64,000 nucleotides of DNA. It comes from an alpha proteobacterium U9-1i. Lineage in GTDB: Bacteria > Pseudomonadota > Alphaproteobacteria > Caulobacterales > Aquidulcibacteraceae. Below the pieces are notes generated by a model that was not told the DNA's origin, made no database searches, and saw only the letters and a program-made list of their open reading frames with translations. Both the position numbers and the translations under genes were made by a program. The stretch covers positions 124,001-188,000 of the forward strand of contig BBSY01000001.1 of assembly GCA_000974665.1 (NCBI GenBank), in the 5' to 3' direction. This document shows, in pieces, positions 52,521 to 59,898 of the stretch (its first letter is position 1; every line of letters begins with the position of its first letter).

Positions 52521-53866
52521 GTGCCGCGCGCGCGCGCGCCGCTGTCGAGCACATCTGGGCGGCGCGGCGTCATGTCGTGGAGATTCCAATCTTCGGGATT
52601 GAACGCATGCCGCGTTGGCGCGGGATGCGGGTAGCCGCCAACACGCGCCTCGTTGTCGATGATTTCGCCACGTCCCTCCGCAACGTTGGCGATGATCCGC
52701 ACATCATGGCCATCGCGATCCCACGGCCGCGCGCCGGCATTGGCCAATGTGTAACGTTGGACGTTCTCAGCGGGCATCGCCGTCAGGCCCTCAGGCCAGA
52801 ACGGCGCGCGGCGCAGTTGGATGATGCGGGCGGACGAGGTCGTATAGCGGCCAAACATCGGCAGCGGCTCGCCAATGCGGTCAACGGCGATGTTGTCTCG
52901 GCCGAAAAATTCCAAATCGCCGTAGCCGCCAATCATCAGGAACGCGAGCGGCGATGGCGTGGAGGGGCCCGCCCTCAACACGTTGCCAACCGCCACCATT
53001 TGCCCATTCTGGAACGGCACAGCGCCCCATTCCTCCGCCATCAGATTGTAGTGCAGAGCCCGCTGACCCGGATCGTAGATAAGATTGTTGATGATCGCGC
53101 CGTGCACGCCGCCTTTGAACATCGGGCTGCGCTCATAATTGTGCGCGTAGACGTTGGCGTAGATCAAAATATCGGCGACGTTGTCGTGGATCAGCGAACC
53201 CTTCGAATGCTCGAACTTCGCGTGCGTGGAATCCGCGAGGCCTTCAGCGAGAAGGTTGTGTGAGAAGGTGATGCGGTGCGAGGTGCCCGCGCGCCATTCC
53301 TCCGGTGTTGAGCCTGTAAAGCGCGGGCCAGAAGCTGAGAGGTTTTCGTCGGTCGCCCACGTCAATGAGCAATGGTCAACGATGACATTATAGGCCGATT
53401 GCGTGGAGATCGCGTCCTCATCCCAACCGCTACCGCGCGCCTGCTCAGCCGAGCCGGGCCGGATACGGATGTGCTGCACGATCACGTCGTGGGTGGCGAT
53501 ATCCATACCGCCACGAATGAAGGTGATGCCCGGCGATGGCGCGGTTTGGCCGGCGATGGTGACGAAGGGCTCTGTGAGACGCAGCGTGCGGCGGTTGAGA
53601 TCGATCACGCCGCCCACCTCGAACACGATGATACGCGGGCCCGCCGTTTCCATCGCGGCGCGAAACGACCCGGGACCCTCGCCATTGAGGTTGGTGACCC
53701 GGATGACCTGCCCCCCACGCCCGCCGCCGGTGGTGGCGGCCCACCCGACCGCGCCAGGAAACGCAAGCTCCGGCGCCTGAGGCGTTACGGACGGCGGCTG
53801 CGCCACCGAAATCGGGGTCAATGCAAGCGCCAACAGGCCCGCCAACGCCAATTTGAACCGGCTCAT
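52517..53866 (-). CDS. Pectate lyase, exported
   Basis: This 449-residue protein resembles polysaccharide lyase family 1 enzymes, which cut de-esterified pectin by beta-elimination and leave unsaturated ends. A signal peptide covers residues 1-23 (LALAGLLALALTPISVAQ). The beta-helix includes GRGGQVIRVTNLNGEGPGSF, IRIRPGSAE, and VIVDHCSLTWATDENLS, with the Ca-binding Asp; YERSPMFKGG follows near the expected catalytic Arg. A TGACACCGGT half-palindrome lies about 60 bases upstream. It is divergent from the hydratase-like gene. Confidence 0.9.
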   Translation of the reverse strand: MSRFKLALAGLLALALTPISVAQPPSVTPQAPELAFPGAVGWAATTGGGRGGQVIRVTNLNGEGPGSFRAAMETAGPRIIVFEVGGVIDLNRRTLRLTEPFVTIAGQTAPSPGITFIRGGMDIATHDVIVQHIRIRPGSAEQARGSGWDEDAISTQSAYNVIVDHCSLTWATDENLSASGPRFTGSTPEEWRAGTSHRITFSHNLLAEGLADSTHAKFEHSKGSLIHDNVADILIYANVYAHNYERSPMFKGGVHGAIINNLIYDPGQRALHYNLMAEEWGAVPFQNGQMVAVGNVLRAGPSTPSPLAFLMIGGYGDLEFFGRDNIAVDRIGEPLPMFGRYTTSSARIIQLRRAPFWPEGLTAMPAENVQRYTLANAGARPWDRDGHDVRIIANVAEGRGEIIDNEARVGGYPHPAPTRHAFNPEDWNLHDMTPRRPDVLDSGARARGT

Positions 53867-53923
53867 CGTCTCGCTCCCTTCGGGCGATCTGTGGATCGCT
53901 TCTCCCCGGTTGCCGTTTCAAAT

Positions 53924-53937
53924 TGACACCGGTTACC
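53924..53937. promoter_or_regulatory. Pectin-regulon operator, site 3
   Basis: TGACACCGGTTACC on the plus strand matches sites 1 and 2 (62841 and 62865) in the first ten bases. It lies 58 bases upstream of the pectate lyase start, and 88 bases before the divergent hydratase-like gene, so it could serve both. Confidence 0.7.
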
Positions 53938-54024
53938 TAATAGCTTCAATAGAGGCGAAGACGCGCTCCACCGCAAGGGTCTTGGGAGGCCTCGGAGCGT
54001 CGTAGAACAGAAGGTGCGGCTGTC

Positions 54025-54864
54025 GTGACCGAGACGCGTTCCATAATGGAAGACCCGGCTCAGGTGGCCGCCCGCTTCGTTGAGGCGCGCCGGATGGCGC
54101 GTCCCTTGCCAAATTACCCGGGCGAAATGCCCGCGGATCTCGCCACCGCCTACACTGTACAGGATGCGGCGATCGATCAGTGGGACGACCGTGTCGCCGG
54201 CTGGAAAATCGGCCTGATCGCCGCGCCACTTCGGGTGCGCTTCGGCGCCGAACGCATCGCCGGACCCATTTTCCGCCGCCAGCTGATCGTCGCCAACGGC
54301 GAGCCGGTTGACCTACCAGTCATCGCCGGCGGCTTCGCAGCCGTCGAGGCCGAGTTCGTGTTGCGCATCGGCAAAGACGCGCCAGCGAACAAGTTCGAAT
54401 GGACGGCAGACGAGGCCGCGGAATTCGCTGACGCTTGCTATGCTGGCGTCGAACTCGCGGGCAGCCCTTTCGCCGGCATCAATGATCACGGGCCAGCAGT
54501 GACCGCGTCCGACTTCGGCAACAACGCCGGGCTCGTACTCGGTGCGCCCATCATGGATTGGCGCGACGGCGCGTGGGACGCGTGCGCTGTCGCGTCGTTC
54601 ATCGACGGCGCTCCGGTTGGCAATGGCGGCGCGGCGAGTATTCCTGGCGGTCCAGTAGCAGGGCTTGCGTTCATGCTTGGCAACGGTGCACGGCGGGGCC
54701 GGCCATTGCTGCGCGGACAATTGATTTCGACAGGCGCAACGACGGGCGTGCACCCGATCCGCGCTGGGCAAGCCGCGCGATGCGATTTTGGCCCTTATGG
54801 CACGATTTCCTGCCGTATGGTCGAAGCGCGTCCGCACGCGGGGGTGCGCGCCGCCGGAGCATAA
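54025..54864 (+). CDS. 2-keto-4-pentenoate hydratase-like enzyme
   Basis: This 279-residue protein belongs to the fumarylacetoacetate hydrolase superfamily, closest to 2-oxopent-4-enoate hydratases (MhpD). Motifs are WKIGLIAAPLRVRFG, VEAEFVLRIGKDA (with the metal-binding Glu residues) and GVELAGSPFAGINDHGPAVTASDFGNN, with metal Glu. The start may be the GTG here or ATG 54046. Such enzymes act on 2-keto acids, so it may handle a keto-deoxy sugar acid of the pectin pathway, but none of the standard routes requires it. It precedes the TRAP transporter genes by 47 bases. Confidence 0.85.
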   Translation: MTETRSIMEDPAQVAARFVEARRMARPLPNYPGEMPADLATAYTVQDAAIDQWDDRVAGWKIGLIAAPLRVRFGAERIAGPIFRRQLIVANGEPVDLPVIAGGFAAVEAEFVLRIGKDAPANKFEWTADEAAEFADACYAGVELAGSPFAGINDHGPAVTASDFGNNAGLVLGAPIMDWRDGAWDACAVASFIDGAPVGNGGAASIPGGPVAGLAFMLGNGARRGRPLLRGQLISTGATTGVHPIRAGQAARCDFGPYGTISCRMVEARPHAGVRAAGA

Positions 54865-54911
54865 AAATAGCGCTAAACCAACAAAAACAGGCGCTAGAAC
54901 GGGGAGGAAGA

Positions 54912-55931
54912 ATGAGCACGGACCAGCGCAACACGCGCGGCGCGCCCACGTTTGACCGACGCTTGCTGTTGGCAGGCGCTGGCGTGGCGCTTGTCGGCGG
55001 CGGCGCGGCCGTCGCCGCTAACGCGCATGAAACATTCACCGCCGTCGACGTTCATCCTGGCGATTATCCGACGGTTGAGGCCGTGCGTTGGATGGGCGCG
55101 GAAATCGAACGTGAGACGAATGGACGTATTTCGTTCCGCCAGTATCCGTCAGGCCAACTGGGCACCGAGACGGACACCGTAAACCTTGCACGCTTCGGCG
55201 TGCTTGATATCGCGCGCGTGTATCTGGGCGCGGTCAACAACATGTTCCCCGCCACGCAAGCGCTGGCGCTGCCGTACGTGTTTCGCGACGAAGCGCACAT
55301 GCGGCGCGTCTGCGACGGCGCTATTGGGCACGACATTCTTGCGTCGTTCGAACGCCGCGGGCTCGTGGGTCTCGCCTTCTACGATTCCGGTTTCCGGTCG
55401 ATGTACAACGCACGCCACCCGATTGAGTCACCGTCGCAGATGCGAGATCTCAAGGTGCGCGTGCCGCGGGCCGACATTTTCATCGAGATGCTCGACGCCA
55501 TGGGCGCAAACGCGACGCCGATCCCCTTCGGCGAAGTGTTCACTGGCCTGCAAACGCATTTGATCGACGCCGCTGAAAACAATTGGGCGACGTTCCAATC
55601 CACCCGGCAGTACGAAGTGGCCAGCTATTGGTCGCAAACCGATCATTGCGGCGCGCCTGAAGCGCTTCTGATGTCGAAACGACGCTTCGACGCATTGTCT
55701 TCGTCGGACAAGGATTTGTTCGTCGCGAAAGCACGCGAGTCCGTGCCGGTGATGCGGGCGTTGTGGGACGCAAAGCAGGCAAGCGCCCGGCAAACGGTGC
55801 TCGACGCCGGCGTACACTTTAACCAGGCCGATGTCGCCGCCTTTCGGCGCGCGGTGGAGCCAATGAAGCGCCGCTACATGGCCGACGACGCGATCGCCGC
55901 CATGGTCGCACGCATCGACGCGCACGAATAA
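54912..55931 (+). CDS. dctP: TRAP transporter substrate-binding protein (DctP)
   Basis: The periplasmic binding component of a TRAP transporter captures an acid or sugar acid. The ATG at 54912 follows GGAGGAAG; the frame extends upstream but the product of 339 residues is normal. A twin-arginine-like signal (FDRRLLLAGAGVALVGG) precedes the mature part. LKVRVPRADIFIEMLDAMGA, with the carboxylate-binding Arg, and IPFGEVFTGLQTHLIDAAENN are the DctP signatures. It begins the dctP-dctQ-dctM operon and probably binds a pectin-derived uronate. Confidence 0.93.
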   Translation: MSTDQRNTRGAPTFDRRLLLAGAGVALVGGGAAVAANAHETFTAVDVHPGDYPTVEAVRWMGAEIERETNGRISFRQYPSGQLGTETDTVNLARFGVLDIARVYLGAVNNMFPATQALALPYVFRDEAHMRRVCDGAIGHDILASFERRGLVGLAFYDSGFRSMYNARHPIESPSQMRDLKVRVPRADIFIEMLDAMGANATPIPFGEVFTGLQTHLIDAAENNWATFQSTRQYEVASYWSQTDHCGAPEALLMSKRRFDALSSSDKDLFVAKARESVPVMRALWDAKQASARQTVLDAGVHFNQADVAAFRRAVEPMKRRYMADDAIAAMVARIDAHE

Positions 55932-55945
55932 ATCGGGGGAGAATA

Positions 55946-56449
55946 ATGGCTGCGCTCAAAAACGCCTTCGGCGCGCTCGCGCAAGCGACCACCTTCATCG
56001 CCGCCACATCCTTATGCGTGCTGGTGCTGGTGCTGGCTTGGCAAGTGTTCGGACGCTATGTGCTAAACTCTTCGCCGAGCTGGACGGAGCCGGTGGCGAT
56101 GACATTGATGGGCGTCGCGGCGCTCTTCGGCGCGGCCATCGCCGTGCGCTCTGAATCGCACTTTGCGTTTCCAACTCTGGTTGAAAGTTCACCGAAGCCG
56201 GTTCGCGCCGCGCTCAAAGCGCTCGGACGGTTGATCGCGCTCGTGTTTGGCGTTGCGCTCGCGGGGTTCGGCTTTTTCCTCATTGTGGATTCCTGGGATG
56301 TGCCGATGGCCGGCGCGCCGATCCCCGAGGGCGTTTCCAACATCGGCCTTTGCGGTGGCGGCGCGCTGATTGCGCTGTTCGCGCTTGAGCGACTGTTGTT
56401 CGGCGACGCGCCCGATCCCCACACGGCGCCGGCGGCGCAGGAGAGCTGA
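55946..56449 (+). CDS. dctQ: TRAP transporter small permease (DctQ)
   Basis: DctQ is the small four-helix membrane subunit of the transporter. The 167-residue product has WQVFGRYVLNSSPSWTEPVAMTLMGVAALFGAAIAVR, with the conserved RYVxN and SWTEE-like motif. The gap to dctP is 14 bases and to dctM four bases. It is essential for TRAP function, together with DctM. Confidence 0.93.
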   Translation: MAALKNAFGALAQATTFIAATSLCVLVLVLAWQVFGRYVLNSSPSWTEPVAMTLMGVAALFGAAIAVRSESHFAFPTLVESSPKPVRAALKALGRLIALVFGVALAGFGFFLIVDSWDVPMAGAPIPEGVSNIGLCGGGALIALFALERLLFGDAPDPHTAPAAQES

Positions 56450-56453
56450 GCTC

Positions 56454-57734
56454 ATGGAAATCGCCCTCCTCTTCGGCGTGTTCGCCGTACTTCTCGTGCT
56501 CGGCGTGCCGATCGCGTTCGCACTGTCGGTATCCGCGCTCGCTGCGGTTCTCGCGCTTGGCTTGCCTCCCATCGTGGTGGTGCAGCAGGTGTCTGCGGGC
56601 TTCAACAAGGTGTCGCTGCTGGCGATTCCGCTGTTCATCTTCACCGGCGAATTGATGATGCGCGGCGGCATCTCAGACCGACTGATCGCGCTCGCCTCGT
56701 CGCTCGTCGGCCACCTGCGCGGCGGCCTGGGGCAAGTCAGTGTTGTTGCGTCGACCATGTTCGGCGGCGTGTCGGGTTCGGCGCTCGCCGACGTTTCGGC
56801 CATCGGTCCGACAATGATCCCGCAAATGGCAAAGCGCGGGTTCAGCAAGGATTACGCGGTCGACGTAACCATCTCAGCCGCGCTTGTCGCGTTGTTGTTG
56901 CCGCCATCGCACAACCTCATCTTGTTTTCCGCTGTCGCAGGCGGCGGCGTTTCGATTGCCGACCTGTTCGCGGCCGGCATCGTGCCAGCTTTGATGCTGG
57001 CGCTCAGCGTCATGGGCGCCGCGTACTGGCTAGCACGCGTGCGGGGCTATCCGACTGAGACGTTCCCCGGGTTCGGCGCCATCGCCTCACGCTTCGTGGC
57101 GGCCATTCCCGGACTATTGATGATCTTCGTGATCTTTGGCGGCATCCGCGCCGGCATTTTTACTGCGGTAGAGAGCAGCGCCATCGCCGTTTTGTACGCA
57201 GTCGCCGTAACGTTGGTCGTCTATCGCAGTCTGGGCTGGAAGGATTTCTCCGGCGCGGCCGCCCATGCGGCGCGCGCAGCAGCAACGGTGCTGTTCGTCA
57301 TCGGCGCTGCCGGCGCGTTTGGCTGGCTTATCGCTTATCTTGAGATACCCGGCTTCGTCGTCGAGACGCTGAACGGGATGACGCAAGATAAGAATGTCGC
57401 CTTACTCTCGATGGTTCTCGCTCTGTTGATCATGGGAACGTTCCTCGACCTTGCACCCAAGATCATCATCGTGACGCCGATCTTCCTACCGGTCGCGCGC
57501 GCATACGGCGTCGAGCCATTGCATTTCGGCGTGATCATGGTGCTTGCGGGTGGAATCGGGCTGATTACGCCGCCAATCGGTTCAGTCCTGTTTGTCGGCT
57601 CGGCCATTGGCCGCATTTCAGTCGCCGAAGCGATGAAGTCCATCTGGCCGTTCTATCTCGCGGCGCTGACGGTGCTGCTGCTGGTGACTTATATTCCAGC
57701 GCTATCTCTGGCGCTGCCGGCGGTCTGGCGCTAG
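56454..57734 (+). CDS. dctM: TRAP transporter large permease (DctM)
   Basis: DctM is the 12-helix membrane subunit that carries the solute, driven by a sodium gradient. The ATG at 56454 gives 426 residues. Family features are FTGELMMRGGISDRLIALA, GGVSGSALADVSAIGPTMIP, LLPPSHNLILFS and the late GIGLITPPIGSVLFVGSAIG. Its 3' end overlaps the convergent kdgK by four bases. A transporter for galacturonate, KDG or an unsaturated dimer is likely given the neighbours; the substrate is inferred. Confidence 0.95.
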   Translation: MEIALLFGVFAVLLVLGVPIAFALSVSALAAVLALGLPPIVVVQQVSAGFNKVSLLAIPLFIFTGELMMRGGISDRLIALASSLVGHLRGGLGQVSVVASTMFGGVSGSALADVSAIGPTMIPQMAKRGFSKDYAVDVTISAALVALLLPPSHNLILFSAVAGGGVSIADLFAAGIVPALMLALSVMGAAYWLARVRGYPTETFPGFGAIASRFVAAIPGLLMIFVIFGGIRAGIFTAVESSAIAVLYAVAVTLVVYRSLGWKDFSGAAAHAARAAATVLFVIGAAGAFGWLIAYLEIPGFVVETLNGMTQDKNVALLSMVLALLIMGTFLDLAPKIIIVTPIFLPVARAYGVEPLHFGVIMVLAGGIGLITPPIGSVLFVGSAIGRISVAEAMKSIWPFYLAALTVLLLVTYIPALSLALPAVWR

Positions 57735-58747
57735 CGGCGCACCGCGAGTTCGCCAGCGATCACCGCCTCAAGATCGGCTTCGCGCGCGAGGCCGAAATCG
57801 CCAGGCGTGACATGCTTCAGGCATCCCGCCGCAAGGCCGAGCTTCAGCGCCGCCTCATCGCCCTTCCCTCGCCGCAGGCCATGGATCAAGCCGGCGGCGA
57901 ACGCATCACCGGCGCCGATGCGGTCGACAATTTGGGCGAGACTGGCGGCAGGCGCGTTCCACTGCGCGTCGCGTGCGAACATGGACGCCGCGAGATCGTG
58001 ATGCGAGGCGCTGTGCTGGGTGCGCGCCGTGGCGGCGAGACGCTGCAAACGCGGAAACGCAGCGAACGCGGCATCCGCGGCGTCACGGCCGGGTGCGAAC
58101 GCTTTGCCGAGAATGAGACCGATATCGCGATGGTCGCCAAACACTAGATCGGCCTCGGCCAGAATCTCGCCCAGCAATTTGGGTCCGTCGCCGCGCCACG
58201 CTTCCCAAAGCTTTGCGCGATAATTGCAATCGAACGACACCGTCACGCCCGCCGAACGCGCCGCTCTTGCAGCGTTCAACACGCTCTGCGCCGCTTTCGG
58301 TCCGAGCGCGGCAGTGACGCCAGACACATGCAGCCAACCTGCGCCGGCGAGCGCTGCGCTCCAGTCAATCGCATCGAGCGCGTATTCCGCGAACGCCGAC
58401 GCCGCGCGATCGTAAACGATCTCCGCCGCACGCGGACCGATGCCAGGCGTCAGGAAATACAACCCCATGCGTCCGGGCGCAAAGCTCACGCCGCCGACAT
58501 CCACTTCATAGCGGCGGAGTTCATCACGCGCGGCGCGGCCAAGGGCGTTGTCGGGAACAACGCTCAACATGCGGACGTCGTGGCCGAGTCGTGCGAGCCC
58601 AACAGCGACATTCGCTTCGGCGCCGCCGAACGCCGCTTCTAGATGCGGCGTTTGCAGCAGCAATTCAGCGCCGGGCGCCGCCAAACGGATCAGCAACTCA
58701 CCGAAACAAACGACGTGACCGTCAGACCGCACGCTTTGCCCCTTCAC
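57731..58747 (-). CDS. kdgK: 2-dehydro-3-deoxygluconokinase
   Basis: KDG kinase phosphorylates 2-keto-3-deoxygluconate to KDPG in pectin and uronate catabolism. The 338-residue PfkB-family protein has VVCFGELLIRL, GGAEANVAVGLARLG and the C-terminal signature DRIGAGDAFAAGLIHG, with the catalytic Asp. Its start overlaps the pectinesterase stop (ATGA), so it is in the minus-strand part of the locus. KDPG aldolase is not in the window. Confidence 0.92.
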   Translation of the reverse strand: MKGQSVRSDGHVVCFGELLIRLAAPGAELLLQTPHLEAAFGGAEANVAVGLARLGHDVRMLSVVPDNALGRAARDELRRYEVDVGGVSFAPGRMGLYFLTPGIGPRAAEIVYDRAASAFAEYALDAIDWSAALAGAGWLHVSGVTAALGPKAAQSVLNAARAARSAGVTVSFDCNYRAKLWEAWRGDGPKLLGEILAEADLVFGDHRDIGLILGKAFAPGRDAADAAFAAFPRLQRLAATARTQHSASHHDLAASMFARDAQWNAPAASLAQIVDRIGAGDAFAAGLIHGLRRGKGDEAALKLGLAAGCLKHVTPGDFGLAREADLEAVIAGELAVRR

Positions 58748-59832
58748 GGACGCCAGCCGTCCAAAACACTGTCTCGGCTTATCGCGCGCGCCGCGCTTCG
58801 GCGCAATTGCGGTCGTCTGCGATTGGCGAAAGCGCCTGGACCTTCGCTCGCATACTCACCGAATCTCGCCTCCGTGGGCTGCAGGAACACGCGTACGCCC
58901 TCGCGGTTGGGGTAACCCATCTCGTCCCAGCCATCGGCTGAGATGTGATCGTCCATCCAGCATTCCAGAAACGCGGCCATGCCGAGCGCGCCCGGATCGC
59001 CGTAGCGGCCATCCGCGAATTGGCGCGCAGGGCGCCATGGACGCCCCAACGCAACCGACGCCAACGGAACCTGGGGCTCGCGCGTGAGGCTGCAGCTCTT
59101 GAACACAAGCCCGTAAGCTTGCGTACGCACAGTGCTGGGCACGGCGATCCAACCATGATTGCGTTGCATCAACGGACGGAAACGCGATTGCAATTCGCAG
59201 CGTTCAAAGTAGGCGCAACCGGCGCCGAAAATGAAGTCGACGCTACCGCTGATGTAGCAGTCGCGGAACAAAGCCCTGCCCGCATTGGCTAAGAGGGTGT
59301 CTTGATGTCCGGTAACGCGCACGTTCTCAATCAACGCACGATCCGAGCCTTCGTCCAGCATCAACGCGACTGCTTGCGCGCCGTTCGATCCAGTGCGCTC
59401 GAACTGCGGCGATGCGAGGTCGGCAATGTAATCGAAGGCGTTTGCGACGGTGAGGTTGCGCACGGAGAAATCCGGCGCGCGGACGATCACACTGGCGCAT
59501 CCCCATGTGCCCCACGCCTGCCCGTCCGCACGCGCCATGCCCGCCGCGGCGTTGTAACTCAAAACGCTGGCCGGCCCTTCACCAACCAGATGCACATTTG
59601 CGCGATCGATGACGAGCTTCTCATGATGCACGCCGGCGCCGATGAAAATCCGAAACGGGCGATCACCGGGTGCGGCGGCGATGGCTTCGGCAACGCGGTC
59701 AAACCGGCGGACGCCCGCGACGTTTACACCGACGCTGGCGTCAAACGAGTGACTGTGCGCGGCAGCGATAGGTGCGGCGATCGCACCAACGAAACCCGCG
59801 GCGATGTCTCTGCGTGATGGACGCCAACGCAT
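58744..59832 (-). CDS. Pectinesterase (CE8), exported
   Basis: Pectinesterase removes methyl groups from pectin so that pectate lyase can act. The 362-residue protein starts at ATG 59832, with a twin-arginine-like signal (PSRRDIAAGFVGAIAAPIAAA). The catalytic motifs are GHQDT (residues 175-179) and VDFIFG, with Asp178 and nucleophile Asp199; LGRPWRP supplies the Arg. The beta-helix fold is expected. It lies between kdgK and the TonB receptor gene, separated from the latter by a terminator. Confidence 0.93.
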   Translation of the reverse strand: MRWRPSRRDIAAGFVGAIAAPIAAAHSHSFDASVGVNVAGVRRFDRVAEAIAAAPGDRPFRIFIGAGVHHEKLVIDRANVHLVGEGPASVLSYNAAAGMARADGQAWGTWGCASVIVRAPDFSVRNLTVANAFDYIADLASPQFERTGSNGAQAVALMLDEGSDRALIENVRVTGHQDTLLANAGRALFRDCYISGSVDFIFGAGCAYFERCELQSRFRPLMQRNHGWIAVPSTVRTQAYGLVFKSCSLTREPQVPLASVALGRPWRPARQFADGRYGDPGALGMAAFLECWMDDHISADGWDEMGYPNREGVRVFLQPTEARFGEYASEGPGAFANRRRPQLRRSAARAISRDSVLDGWRP

Positions 59833-59845
59833 GGTGCGCTCCAAA

Positions 59846-59878
59846 GAAAAAAGGGCGCCGGCCTGAGCCGACGCCCCG
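59846..59878 (-). terminator. Intrinsic terminator of the TonB receptor gene
   Basis: On the minus strand GGGGCGTCGGC and GCCGGCGCCC form a stem with one mismatch around a TCAG loop, followed by TTTTTT. It lies 20 bases after the receptor stop and before the pectinesterase start, so pectinesterase may need its own promoter or read-through. Confidence 0.85.
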
Positions 59879-59898
59879 TACTAGGGAGGTCCCCCGCC

